Source: Chamaelirium japonicum (lineage: Eukaryota > Streptophyta > Magnoliopsida > Liliales > Melanthiaceae). From it: a stretch of DNA of 64,000 nucleotides. The DNA lies in contig OX393557.1 in the NCBI GenBank assembly GCA_947650365.1, positions 5,891,284-5,955,283 of the forward strand, read 5' to 3'. Of the stretch, positions 37,219 through 49,791 are shown in pieces. The notes below the pieces were generated by a model that saw only the letters and a list, made by a program, of their open reading frames with translations, was not told where the DNA came from and did no database searches. How positions within the stretch are numbered: the first letter of the stretch is position 1; every line of letters begins with the position of its first letter. A program made the position numbers and the translations under genes.

Positions 37219-37778
37219 GTAAGAGGATACCCTCACGCCTTTCCTTTTCGTTCTCATCTTCTTCCTCTTTCCCTCATCTTCTTCCTTTGAGATCTTCTTC
37301 TTCCTTGCATGTGTGTGTCTGCATACCCACAGCAGGCCGAAGCCTCTTCCCTCGTGGCCTCGCCACAGCAGGCCGGAGCCTCTTCCCTCGTGGCCTCGCC
37401 ACAGCAGGCCGGATCCTCTTCCCTCGTGGCCTCGTCGCATTGCTACTTCTCTGTGTAGAGTCTGTAGACTGTGTGTAGGCAAGCCCGAATTTTAGCCCCA
37501 ATTTCAGTCTTTCAGGTATGGATCAAGGCTTTGAATACATCAATTGTTGGTTTGTGTTGTTTTCTCCATCGTTGTTATGCTCTTCACTCTTCAGTCTTCA
37601 CTATAGAAGAATTAGGCTTACATTTTGCAAGTTTTGTTTGACTGTATGTTTTCATCGCTGAATACTGCAGCGTGTGCTATTACTGCTATGATGTTATCTA
37701 GTTGCAAGCAAAGTGGCAAATGATTTTGTTTATTGCATCATCTTGTTTTTATTTATGGATAATGCTATTAAATTATAG
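37219..37778 (+). other. Putative leader intron of the hAT transposase gene
   Basis: A strong donor (CAAG then GTAAGAG) lies at about 37219 and an acceptor ending TTATAG at 37778, 11 bases before the transposase ATG at 37790. Plant transposase genes often carry a leader intron. This is inferred from splice-site match only. Confidence 0.45.
37327..37434 (+). repeat. Three tandem copies of a 36-bp unit
   Basis: Units at 37327-37362, 37363-37398 and 37399-37434 each begin CCACAGCAGGCCG and end GTGGCCTCG, differing at one or two bases. The near identity suggests recent expansion. It lies within the putative leader intron of the transposase gene. Confidence 0.92.
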
Positions 37779-37789
37779 ATTTTCGCAAA

Positions 37790-39949
37790 ATGCCTAGAGG
37801 AAGGGATCCCTTTTGGGAATATTTACAAGAAGAGGAGGGAAAGATTCGGTGTCTATTCTGCAAAGAGTTGTTTGTTGGTTCTATAACAAGGATGAAAATC
37901 CATCTATCAAAGATAACAGGGAGGGATGTCCGTGCATGTCCATCTGTACCTCATGGTGTTTGTGAAGCAGCAAAGAAATCTATAATTGAGATTGACTCAA
38001 GGAAGAAGCCTAAGGTATCAGATTTTTTGAGGCCAACGTCATCAACACCATCATCAGTTGGTAGTTCAGGATCAATGACTACTTTTTGTAGTCCTTCAAG
38101 AGAAGGAGTGTCTGGAGTGCATCAACTAAAAATCAATGAGTTGATTAAAAAAAAAGAGAAACAGGTTGCCGACAATCTTATAGTGAAGGCTATGGTAGCA
38201 AATAACCTTTCCTTCAATCTACTAAGATCTGAAGAGTTCAAAGAAGCATTAGCTGCTGTTGCAATTGTTGGTCCTGGATATTTTCCCCCTAGCAGTGAGA
38301 CAGCTAGAACGAAGATATTGGGATATTGGAAAGGTGAAGTGGAAGAATATATCAAAACGATGAAAGAATCATGGGCGCATTCAGGATGCACCTTAATGTC
38401 AGATGGGTGGACTGACACAAGGAAGAGACCACATTTGAACCTATTGGTTACTTGCCCTAAGGGAACCGTTTTTCTGAAATCAGTATGCACGGTTGGAAGG
38501 AAGGATGATGGAAACTTCATTGCAGACTTCATATGTTTCGGGATTGAAGAGGTGGGTCCAAACAATGTTGTGCAAGTGGTGTCGGATAATGCATCCAATT
38601 ATGGTGTAGCGGGAGCTATCATCGAAGAGAGATATCCACATATCTTCAAGACTTCATGTGCGGCACACTGTTTAGATCTTATTTTGGAGGAGATAGATGA
38701 ATTGCCTCATGTGAAGCCTATTCTAGCATCTGCAAGAAAGATTGTAAAGTTCTGTTACAAGTATCAACATGTTTTGGATTTGATGAGGTTGCATACTCAT
38801 GGTAGAGAGCTGAAAAGGCCGGGTGCAACTAGATTTGCAACCGAATTCCTATGTTTGCAATCAATCATCAAAGAAGAACAAGCACTTCGATTCATGGTCA
38901 CTTCGAATGAGTGGAGGTCTCTTCCCCAAAGCAAGATTGAAGAAGGTGTAGTTATGCAAATGACAATCCAAGGTAGTGAATTTTGGTTAATTGGAAAGGA
39001 GATAATATGTAGTGTTGAACCTTTAGTGAGGGTGTTGAGGATGGTTGATGGTGATGGTTCCACAATGGGTTATTTATACGAAAGCATGGATCGTGCAAAA
39101 GAAGCAATCAAGGAAGTTTACAAAGGGGATGATGAGAAGTATATGCCTTATTGGAAAATCATTGATAAGAGGTGGAACAAGACATTACATAGCCCTCTAC
39201 ATGCTGTTGCTGGTTTTCTCAATCCTAGCTTGTTTGTTTCCAAATTGGTGAAAATGGATAGAGAAGTAAAAAGCGGATTTGAGAAGGTTTTACAAAAGAT
39301 GGTGCCGGGACCCGATGCGAGAAAAGCTTTTCTTACCGAGATCAAATTCTACCACCAAAAAGATCCAAAGATATTTGCACCTATGGCAATTGAGTCCTTG
39401 AGCATAGAGCATCCAAGTGCGTATTCTTTTTTTTACTATAGTTTTTTAAAGTTTGATTAGTTTGTTGCTTGGTTGTTTTTATAATTTGATAATTGGGATT
39501 TTGTATTTGTATGCATTGTGCTATATAGGAGTTTGGTGGCATATATGGGGAGATGAGGTTCCAACTCTTCAACGGTTGGCAATCAAATTACATAGTCAAC
39601 CATGTAGTGCTTCGGCATGCGAAAGGAATTGGAGTGCTTTTGATGCCGCACACACAAAGAAGAGGAACGGTTGGAACCCAAGAAGCTACATGATTTGGTT
39701 TTCGTTCGAATGAACTTACATTTCATGAAGACAACCAAAGATAAAAAAGCCAATGATTCTCAACCGATCAATGTGGAGAACATATTGCCTTTCGAGGATG
39801 TGGAGGGGGAAGCCGATCTCGAAGATGTCCAACTTTCTTCCGATGATGAGTCTGATGACATGGAATTCTTGGAGGATGAAGAGAATGAAGCAAGGGAGGA
39901 TGATACTAGTTTGGCATTGGAAGCTCTCGATGACATGATCGATGCTTAA
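37790..39949 (+). pseudogene. hAT transposase, two coding exons, one single-base deletion near the C-terminus
   Basis: Exon 1 (37790-39416) is open for 542 codons from ATG. It has a BED-type zinc finger (C21, C24, H38, C50), a basic serine-rich linker (70-105), then the DUF659-type catalytic core with MSDGWTD (D205), VVSDNASN (D266) and CAAHCLDLILEEI (C290, H293). The intron 39417-39528 (112 bp) has donor CCAA/GTGCGT and acceptor ATATAG/GAG; joining restores RVWWHIWGDEVPTLQ, expected at the start of the hATC dimerisation domain. Exon 2 continues CERNWSAF and HTKKRN, then one base is missing between 39668 and 39669: the original frame ends at about 39712, while the +1 frame carries the family ending LEPKKLHDLVFVRMNL and an acidic tail to the stop at 39949. 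Everything else looks sound. The protein would bind its own terminal repeats and cut and rejoin DNA in the nucleus. The frameshift removes the end of the dimerisation domain, so this copy is probably inactive unless the base is a sequencing error. Confidence 0.92.
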
Positions 39950-40479
39950 TTTTATTTTCTATTATATTTTAATGAGTGACAATTAAACAATGAGCATCTT
40001 AAGTTTTGTAATATTTTATTTTGGGATGGCGTTATCAACTTAACATGATGTTAGTAACTTAGTATATTACTTTATCATTTTGTTGTTGCTTTGTTGCTTA
40101 CTTGCTTACTTGCATTTGGTAGTAACTTTGTTAACTTTTCTTGCTTTCTTATCATCTTTAATTCACGTTCGAAATGTCTTAGTTGCTTAAATAGTTAAAT
40201 GTAGGCCAAAACTTTGTTGATTTGTTGTTGTCGATCTATCATCTTTATATAAGTCATGTAAAAATGTCTTAGGCGCTTAAATGTAGGCTAAAAACTGAAA
40301 TTTTGAAGGCCCCGAACTTTCCGATTTTTTCCAAATTTTACCCTCGCCGATTAAAACCCGAACCCATTTTTTTCCCCGACTTTTACCCGTTTTTTTCCCA
40401 AACTTTCCGATTTTCGCCGAACTTTTCCGAGTTTTTCCCTCGCCGACTTATTGCCGAACCCGAACTTTGTGACTATGAT
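39950..40479 (+). other. 3' region and subterminal repeats of the hAT transposon
   Basis: AT-rich after the stop codon, with AATAAT/AATATT-type words that could serve for polyadenylation. From about 40308 to 40470 it turns into a dense series of CCGAACTTTCC, CCGATTTT and CTCGCCGA words, the right subterminal repeat zone. Confidence 0.7.
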
Positions 40480-43400
40480 GTTAACCATATTAACTTTATT
40501 ATAAGTGTACATCTAAATATCAAAGGGATGACTTTAGCACCTGTATTTATATGGCCAAAACATAACGAGTATCATAGCTATGAGAGGTCCCACTATTATA
40601 GCATCCTTATTCATATAGTAGATAATGAGAGGAGTCTAAATGGGTCCCACTTTAGTTGATATGGTCGACTACATTAAAGGAGGGTACATTTATGTGTCAA
40701 AGGGATAATTTTAACACCTGCATCTGTATGGCTAAAATATAAAGTATATTATTACTAGGAAGGGTCCCACTATTGTGGGATCCTTATTTATGTAATAGAT
40801 TACGAGAGGAGTCCATGTGGGGCCACTCTAGTTGATAAGGTCGACTTCATTATAGGGGGGTACATCTATTTATCAAAGGAGTGACTTTGACACTTATATT
40901 CGTATAGCCAAAATATAAAGAGTATCATAGCTAGAAGTTGTCCCACTAATATAGAATCATTATTTATATTATAGATTATCTGAAAAGTTCAAATCGGGCT
41001 CACTCTAGTTGACACGGTCGACTACATTATAGAGGGGTACATCTATTTGTTAAAGAGGTAGTTTTAACACCTGTATTTATATAGCCAAAATATAAAGACT
41101 CTCATAGCTATAAGGTGTCCCACTATTGTGGGATCGTTATTCATATAGTAGATTACGAGAAGAGCACAAGTGGGGCCAACTTTCATCGATAAGGTTGACT
41201 TTATTATAGAGGGGTACATCTATGTGTCGAAGGGATAACTTTAATACCCATATATGTGTGGCCAAAATATAAAAAGCCTTATACGTAATACGAGTCCCAC
41301 TATTATGGGATCCTTATTTATGTAGTAGATTACAAGAAAAGTTCAAGTAGGTCCCACTCTAGATGATATGGTCAACTACTTTATATAGGGGTACATCTAT
41401 ATATCAAAGGGGTGACTTTAACACATGTATTTGTATATCCAAATTACAAAGAGTCTCATAGTTAGGAGGGATCCCACTATTCATATAGTAGATTACGAGA
41501 GAAGTCCAAATGGAATCCACTGAAGTTGACACGGTCGAATACATTTTAGGAGGGATATCTATGTGTCAAATGGATGACTTTAACACCCATATCTGTATGG
41601 CCAAAACAGAAAGAGTCCTATAACTATGAGGGGTACCACTATTATGGGATTCTTATTCATATTGTAGAATAAGAGATGAATCGAAATAGGTCCCACTCTA
41701 GTTGACAAGGTCGACTATATTATTAGTAGATACATCAATGTGTCAAAGGGGTGACTTTAACACCTATAAATATATGGCTAATCTATAAAGAGTTTCATAG
41801 CTTAGAGGGGTATCATTATTATGAGATCCTTATTCATGTTGTAGATTATAAAAGGAGTGCATGAGGGGCCTACTCTAGTTGACAAAGTTGATTAGGGGTA
41901 TATTTATATATTAAAAGTGTTACCATAATACCTGCTTATGTATGACTAAAATATAAAGAGTCCCATCACTAGAGAGGTCCCACTATTATGGGATTCTTAT
42001 TCATGTAGTAAATTATAAGAGGAGTCCAAGTGGGGCCCACTCTTGTTGATAAGGTTGACTATATTAAAGAGGGATACATCTATATGTCTAAGGGGTGACT
42101 TTAACACCCTATCTGTGTGACCAAAATATAAAGAGTGCCATAGCTAGGAGGGCTCTCCCTATTATGGGATACTTATTTATATAATAGATTATGAGGAGAG
42201 TCCAATTGGGGCCCACTCTTATTGGCAAGGTCGACTACATTATAGGGGTGTATATCTAGGTATCAAAAGAGTGACCTTAACACCTGCATATGTATGGCTA
42301 AAATATAAAGTCATATAGCTAGGAGGGATTCCACTATTGTGGGGTCCTGATTCATATAGTATACTAAGAGATGAGTCTAAGTAGGGCTCATTTTAGTTGG
42401 CAAGGTCGACTACATTATAGTGGGGTACATCCATATATCAAAGGGGTGATTTTGAACACCCGTATCTGTGTGACCAAAATATAAAGTGTCATATATTTAT
42501 GTGGGGTCCTACTATTATTAGATCCTTATTCATGCAGTTGATTATGAGAGGATTCTAAGTGGGGCCCACTTTAGTTGAGAAGGTCGACTATATTATAGAG
42601 GGTACATCTATGTGTCAAAAGGGTATCCTTAACACCCACTTGTGTGTGGCTAAAATATAAATAGTTCCATAGCTAAGAGAGGTCCCATGATTATGATATT
42701 CTTATTCATATAGAAGATTATGAGAGGAGTCTGAGTGGATCCCACTTTATTTAATAAGGGCGACTAAATTAAAGAGGGGTGAATTTATAGGTCATATGAG
42801 TTGACTTTAACACCCATATCGGTATAGTCAAAATATAATAAGTCCCATAGCTAGGAGGGGTCCCATTATTGTGGGATCCATATTCATGTAGTAAATTACG
42901 AGAATAGTTAAGTGGACTCTAGTTGACAAAGTCGACTATATTATAGCTGGGTATATTTTTATATCAAATGGGTGACTTTAGCACCCATATCTTTATGGCC
43001 AAAATATAAAGAGTCTCATAGCTAGGAGGGCCTCCAATATTATGGGATCCATTTTCATATAGTAGATTACGAGAAGAGTTCAAGTAAGGGCCACTCTAGT
43101 TGACAAGGTCTAATATGTACATTAAAGTGGGGTATATCTATATATCAAAGGGGTGACTTTAACACCCGTATCATTGTGGCCAAACATAAAGAGTCCCATA
43201 ACAAGGTTGGGTCCTACTATTATAGAATCTTAATTTATTTAGTAGATTACGAGAGGAGTCAAAGTGGGGCCCACTCCAGTTAATAATATCAACTAAATTT
43301 TAAGATTATACATTTTTATAATAAAGAGGCAACTTTAACACCCGTATGTATATGACCAATATAAAATATCTAATAGATAGGAGCTACTATTTTTGTATTA

Positions 43401-44956
43401 TTATTCATATAGTAGATTACAAGAAGAGTCCAAGTAGGGCCAACTCCAGTTGACAAGGTTAACTATATTATAGGGGGTATATTTACGTGTCGAAGGAGTG
43501 ACTATAATGCCCGCATCTGTGTGACCAAAATATAAATAGTTGCATAGCAAAAAGGCCTCCCAATATTGTGGGATCCTTATTCATGTGGTAGATTATGAGA
43601 AAAGTCCAAGTGGGTCCCACTCTAGTTAACAAGGTCGACTTATTATAAAGGGGTAGATTGAATGTTAAAAACAAGGGTTCAACTATGTATCAAAGGGGTG
43701 ACATTAACACCTACATTTTGTTGTCAAACTATAAAGAGTTTTATAGCTAGGAGGGGTTCTGCTATTGTGGGATCCTTATTCATGAAGCAGATTACGAGAG
43801 GAGTCCAAGTGAGACATACTTTAATTGACAACGATGACTACATTATAGGGGGTACATCTATGTTTTAATGGGGTAACTTTAATACCCGTATCTGTGTTGC
43901 CAAAATATAAAGAGTCAAGTAGCTAGGAGGGATCTCACTATTATGTCATTCTTATTCATATAATAGATTACGAGAGGAGTCCAAGTAGGGTCCACTCTAG
44001 TTGACAAGGTCGAATACATTATAGGGGGTATATCTATATGTCGAAGGGTTTACGTTAGCACTCGCATATGTGGATCCAAAATATAAAAAGTCCCTTATCT
44101 AGGAGGAGTTTAGATATTATGGGATCCTTATTCATATAGAAATATTAAGAGGAGTCCAAGTGGGGTCCACTATAGTTGACAATATCGATACATTATAGGG
44201 GGTACATCTATATTTCAAATAGGTGACTTTAACACCCACTACTGTGTGACAAAAAATAAAGAGTCCCATAACTAGGAGTGATCCCACTATTATGGGATCT
44301 TTACTTATATTGTAGATTTTGAGAAGAGTCGATATAGGGACAACTCCAATTTACAAAGTCGACTACATTATAGGGGGTAGATCTATATGTCAAAGTGGCA
44401 ACTTTAACACCAGCATCTATGTGGCTAAAATATAAAGAGTCTCATATCTAGGAGGGGTCGTACAATTGTGTAATCCTTTTATATGTAGTAAATTTTGATA
44501 AAAGTCCAAGTAGGGCCTATTCCAATTAAAAATATCGACTATATTATATGCGGTACATTTATGTGTCAAAGGGGTGATGTTAACAATCGCATCTTTGTCT
44601 TCAAAATAGAAAGAGTCCTATAGCTAGGAATAATTCCATTGTTATGGGATCCTTATTCATATAGATATTACGATACGAGTCTAAGTGGGGTCAACTCTAG
44701 TTAACAAGGTTGACTATATTATAGAGAGTACATATATGTGTCAAAGTGGTTACTTTAACAAATGTATCTGTATGGAAAAAATATAAAGAGTTCTATAGTT
44801 AGGAGGTGTCCCACTATTGTGAGATCCTTATTTATATAGTATATTAGGGGAAGAGTCCAAATATGGCCTACTCTAGTTGACAAGGTCAACTATATTATAA
44901 AGGGGTATATCTATGTGTTAAAGGGGTGACTTTAACACCCGCATCTATGTGGCTAA
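40480..44956. repeat. Satellite array block B', about 25 monomers
   Basis: Collinear with 21194-25020: for example the monomer with CTTTCATCGATAAGG (near 41178) pairs with TTTTTGCCGATAAGT (near 21838), and the GATGTTAACAATCGCATC monomer (44575) pairs with 24715. The offset between pairs grows from about 19.3 to 19.9 kb, so a few whole monomers were gained or lost. An A-run long monomer lies near 43650-43690. The block breaks off in mid-monomer at the Athila remnant. Confidence 0.93.
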
Positions 44957-45462
44957 CACGCACATAGATATTTTACCAACATGTATATGGCATGCGCCAT
45001 CTTAGTTTGGCACGGTTTGTCTTTTTAGGGCACAGACTGTCTTCCTAGGTATGACATATCTCTTGCGAGATGGTAAGAAGTATTAAAGGAACAGAGCAAG
45101 ATAAAGATAAGTTCTATCCGATTTCAACGATATAGATTTTATAATAGAATCATATAAAACGAGAAGACAAATAATGAATTATAAATTATAATATCTTTGT
45201 CAAACTAATTTTCAATTGGAATTACAAAAATCCTAATTGGAAATGCTCTTTTGTCAGTTATGACTCTTTTGTCAGTTGTGACTCTTTTCTTGCTCTTTTA
45301 TATTCTTTTCTCGCTAGGTTGCATTTGAAATGCTCTTTTGTCAGTTGTGACTCTTTTCTTGCAAATCTCAGAAATACAAGTAATCAGAGTATTTTAATGC
45401 ATAAATATTGTGATTCGGTATATACTTAGTGGCAGAGATTTGATATGTTTATGCGTCGATCA
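44957..45462 (-). mobile_element. Athila LTR remnant, second copy
   Basis: About 500 bp matching the outer part of the LTR at 13515-14887: CATCTTAGTTTGGCACGGTT, TATGACATATCTCTTGCGAG and CTTAGTGGCAGAGAT blocks in order, ending CGTCGATCA at 45462 against the same satellite sequence (GGGTTCCACTATTATAGAA) as the first copy (GGGTCCCACTATTATAGAA). Its left edge joins satellite in mid-monomer with no target duplication, so it was cut by rearrangement. No coding part. Confidence 0.85.
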
Positions 45463-48400
45463 GGGTTCCACTATTATAGAATCCTTATTTATGAAGTAAA
45501 TTACAAAAGGAGTCCAAGTCGGCCCACTCCAGTTGACAAGGTCGACTATATTATAGGGGGGTACATCTATTTGTCAAAGGGGTGACTTTAACACCTTTAT
45601 TTGTGTTGTCAAAGTATAAAGACTCCCATTGCTAGGTTGGGGCCTACTAATATGGGAGTCCAAGTGAGTCCCATTCCAGTTGACAAGGTGGACTCATTAT
45701 AGATGGGTACATCAGATATTAAAAAAAGAGAGGTACATCTATGTGTCAAAGGGGTGATTATAACACCTGTATCTTTGTGGCCAAAATATAAAAAGTCTTG
45801 TACCTAGGAGGAGTCTCGCTATTGTGGGATCCTTATTAATATAGTAGATTACGAGAGGAGTCCAAGTGGGGCCCACTTCAGTTGACAAGGTCGACTACAT
45901 TATAGAGGGGTAAATCTATGTGTGAAAGATGATAAATTTAACAACCGCATCTGTGTGGCCAAAATATAAAATATTCCATAACTAGGAGGGGTCACACTAT
46001 TATAGGGTTATTATTTATATAGTATATTATGAGATGATTCCAAGTGGGGTCCATTCTAGTTGATAAGGTCAACTACATTATAGTGGGATATATCTATATG
46101 TCAAGGGGGTGACTTTAACACCCATATCTGTACGACCAAAATATAAAGAGTCCAATAGCTAGGAGGGGTCCTACAATTGTGGGATCCTTATTCATATAGT
46201 AGATTACGAGAAGAGTCATAGTGGGCCCACTTCAGTTTATAAGGTTGAGTAAATTATAAAGGGTACATCTATGTGTCAAAGGGGTGACTTTAACTCCTGC
46301 ATTTATGTGGCAAAAATATAGAGTCTTATTGCAAGAAACTATTATGAGATTCTTTTTTATATACTTGATTACGAGAGAAATCCAAATGGAGCCCACTTAT
46401 GTTGACAAGGTCAACTTTATTATAGGGGGTACATCTATGTGTCAAAGGGGAGACTTTAGCACCTGTATTTGTGTGGAAAAAATATAAAGAGTCCCATAGC
46501 TAGAAGGGGTACCACTATTATAGAATCCATATTAATGTTATAGTTTACGAGAGATGTCTAAGTAGGGCTCACTCTAATTGACAAGGGCGACTATATTATA
46601 GATGGTACATCTATTTATGAAAGGGGTGACTTTAACACTCATATTCTATATTACCAAAAATATAAAGACTCCAATAACTAGGAAAGGTGTCACTATTGTG
46701 AGATCCTTATCTATATAGTAGATTACGAAAGGAGTACAAGTGGGGCCCACTAAAGTTGACAAGATCGACTATATTATAGATAATTATTTTTTAAACGGGG
46801 AACTTTAACACCGGCATCTATGTGGACCAAATATAAAGTCTCTTTGGTAGTAGGGGTCCCACTATATGGGATCCTCATTTATATAATAGATTACGAGGTA
46901 TGTCAAAATAGGACCAACTCCAGTTGATAAGGCCAACTAAATTATAGCGGGTACATCTATATGTCAAAGGGGTGACTTAACATCTGGATATATATTGCTA
47001 AAATATAAAGAGTCCCATAGCTACGAGGGATTCTACTATTATGTGATCCTTATTCATGTAGCAGATTATGAGAGGAGTCCAATTGGGGCCCACTCAAGTT
47101 GATAAGGTCGACTGTATTATTAGGGGTACATCTATGTATCTAAGTGGTAAGTTTAATACCTGTATCTGTGTGGCTAAAATATAAAGAGTCCCATAACTTG
47201 AAGGGATCCAACTATTATGGAATCCTTATTAATATAGTAGATTACGTAAATAGTCCATGTAAGGCTGAAATAAGTTAACTAGGTTGAGTATATTATAGTT
47301 AGGTGCATCTATATGTCAAAAGAATGACTTTAATACCCATATCTATTTGGCCAAAATATAAAGAGAATCATCGTTAGATAGGGTTCCACTATAGTGAGAT
47401 CATTATTCATATAGTAGATTATAAGAAGAGTCCAAGTGGGGCCTACTCTAGTTGACAAGGTCGACTACATTATTGGAGGTATATTTATATGTCAAAAGGG
47501 TGACCTTGTCACTGCATATGTGTGGTTAAAATATAAAGAGTTCCATAGCTAGGAGGGGTTCCACAATTATAGGAAACTGATTCATATAGTAGATTATGAG
47601 AGGAGTCCAAATAGGGCCTACTCAAGTTATCAAGGTCGACTATATTATAGGGGGTACATCTATGTATCAAAGGGGTAACTTTAACACTTGTGTCTGGGTG
47701 GTCAAAATATTAAGAGTCCCATAACTAAGAGGGGTCCTACTATTATGGGATTCTTATTCATATAATAGATTATGAGAAGTGTCCAAGTTGGGCCCACTAC
47801 AGTTGTTAAGATCGACTATATTAAAAAAAAGTATATCTATATGTCAAAGGGGTGACTTTAACATCACCATATGTGTGTCCAAAATATAACAAATACAATC
47901 GTAAGAAGAGGTCCCACTATTATGGGATCCTTATTTATGTTGTTAATTATGAGAGGAGTCCAAGTGAGGCCCACTCCAGTAGACAAGGTCACATGCATTA
48001 AAAATGGAACATCAAAGTGTCAAAGGGGTGACTTTAACACCCGTATTTGTGTGGCTAAAATATAAAGACTCCTATAGCTAGGAGGGGTCCTACTAATATA
48101 AGATTCTTACTCATGTAGTAGATTACGAGAGTAGTTCGAGTGAGTCCCACTCCAGTTGACAAGGTTGACTCGTTATAGGTGGGTACATCGAATGTTAAAA
48201 AAAAGGAAAAAAAAGAGGGGCACATCTATATATCAAAGGGATGACTTTCACAACTGCTTTTGTATGACTAAAATAAAAAGAATATCATAGCTAAAAGGGG
48301 TTTTAATATTATAGGATCCTTATTCATATAGTAGATTAAGAGAGGAATCCAAGTGGGGCCCATTTCAATTGACAATATTGACTATATTATAGAGCATACA

Positions 48401-49452
48401 TCTATATGTCAAAGGGGTGACTTTAACATCCGTATCTATTTGGTAAAAATATAAAGAGTCATATAGCTAGGAGGGGTCGAACTATTATGGGATCCATATT
48501 CATGCAGTAGATTATGAGATGTGTCTAAATGGGGCGCACTCTAGTTGAGAAGGTCAACTATATTATAAGGGGGTTGCATCTATGTGATAAAGGGGTGATG
48601 TTAACACCTGTATCTGTGTCGCCAAAATATAAAATGTCCTATGGCTAGGAAGGGTTCGACAATTATGGGATCTTTATTTATGTAAAAATTATGAAAGAAG
48701 TCCAAGTAGGGTCCACTCTAGTTGACAAGGTTGACTACGTTATAAAGGGTATATCCATATGTCAATTAGGTGAATTTAACACCCACTTTTATATGACAAA
48801 AATATAGTCCCATAGCTAGAAGGGGTCCCATTATTATGGGATCATTATTTATATAATAGATTTTAAGAAAAGTCCAAGTGGGATCCACTCCAGTTTACAA
48901 TGTTGACTATATTATAGTGGGGTATATCTATGAGTCAAAGGGGAAACTTTCACAGTTATATTTGTGTGGCTAAAATTTAATGAGACTCATAGCTTGTAGG
49001 GGTCCCACTATTATGGGATCCTTATTGATGGAGTAGATTACGAAAAAATTCCAGTGGGGCCCACTCAAGTTGACAATGTCGACTTCATTATAGGGGGTAC
49101 ATCAATGTGTCAAAGGGGTGACTTTAACACCCATATATATATGGCCAAAATATAAAGAGTCATATAACTAGAAAGGATCCCACTAGTGTGGAAACCTTAC
49201 TCATGTTGTAGATTATGAGAGAAGTCCAAGTGGGGCCCACTCAAGTTGACAAGGTCGATTATATTATAGGGAGGTACATTTATTTGTCAAAGAAGTGAAT
49301 TTAACACCCATATCTATGTGGCTAAAACATAAAGACTTCTATAACTAGGATATGTCCCACTATTATAGGATTTTTTTTCATATAGTAGATTACGAGAGGA
49401 GTCCAAGTAGGGTCATCTTCAGTTCATAAGGTAGTTTACATTATAGAGGGGT
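45463..49452. repeat. Satellite array block A', about 23 monomers
   Basis: Monomer-for-monomer match to 14888-18921, including the two A-run long monomers (near 45700-45740 and 48175-48230, spaced about 2.49 kb as in block A), the CAGTTTATAAGGTTGAGTAA monomer (46240 and 15690) and the GGTAGTAGGGGTCCCA monomer (46846 and 16313). By eye the two blocks are far more alike than neighbouring monomers are. It ends with the exact 8-bp AGAGGGGT target of the hAT-like element. Confidence 0.94.
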
Positions 49453-49758
49453 TAGGGCTAGCAATTCTGAACCCGACATTACAGACCCAACACTAAATTA
49501 GCGGGTTTGGGTTAAATGGGGTTAGGCTGTAAACGGGTCGATATAGTAGACCCGTTTAATAAACAGGTCGAGTCTGGGTTTAGGGTCTAGACATGGTAGA
49601 CCCGAGAAGACCCATTTAAAATTCAACGAGTCATGTCAGGTCGGCTCTTCCCGCAATTCGATATTGTGGTATATAGTACCAGCGGGTTTTATCGAGTCAG
49701 GTCGGGTCGAGTCGGATCGAGTCAACTGAATAGACCCGTGTAGTAAACAGGTCTAATG
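49453..49758. mobile_element. hAT-like non-autonomous element, second copy, left part only
   Basis: Begins TAGGGCTAGCAATTCTGAAC as at 18922 and continues in parallel through the GGGTCGGGT-rich part to GTCTAATG, where the LTR fragment starts at the same place as in the first copy. The right part of the element is absent in this copy. Confidence 0.8.
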
Positions 49759-49791
49759 TGTTACGCCCCGGTTTTCAACACAAGGGAAAAC
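49759..49791 (+). mobile_element. Tip of an LTR (family of 27130-31223) cut by the chromovirus
   Basis: TGTTACGCCCCGG followed by TTTTCAACACAAGGGAAAAC, nearly the same as 19217-19250. It is interrupted at 49792 by the chromovirus LTR. Confidence 0.75.

Larger units (their letters stand above)
36479..40479 (+). mobile_element. hAT DNA transposon, 4001 bp, nearly intact
   Basis: Flanked by the perfect 8-bp target duplication GTTAACCA (36471-36478 and 40480-40487), which lies where satellite monomers have GTTGACAA-type sequence. The left end reads TAGTCACAAAAATCGCCGA; the reverse of the right end reads ATCATAGTCACAAAG, so the shared terminal repeat is AGTCACAAA with a few extra bases on the right. 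The subterminal zones hold repeated words: GTCACAAAAATCGCCGA (36481) recurs as GTCACAAAAATCGGCGA (36565), and the right end has many CCGAACTTT / CCGATTTT words. Such repeats are where hAT transposases bind. Inside is one plus-strand transposase gene with a leader intron and a coding intron. With one visible coding defect it is the youngest-looking element here. Confidence 0.93.

Noticed and set aside
36563-37482. Overlapping frames on both strands upstream of the transposase.
   Set aside because: They follow the 75-bp and 36-bp tandem repeats, which lack stops; the splice pattern places the region in leader and intron.
17342-48065. Short open frames in the satellite sharing a peptide like VRPTPVDKVTYIK and CQRGDFNTRICVAKI (17342-17536, 21034-21249, 46284-46487, 47871-48065, 59351-59563), looking like a conserved small-protein family.
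   Set aside because: They are the satellite monomer read in one frame; similarity comes from the DNA repeat, and neighbouring monomers carry stops in the same frame.
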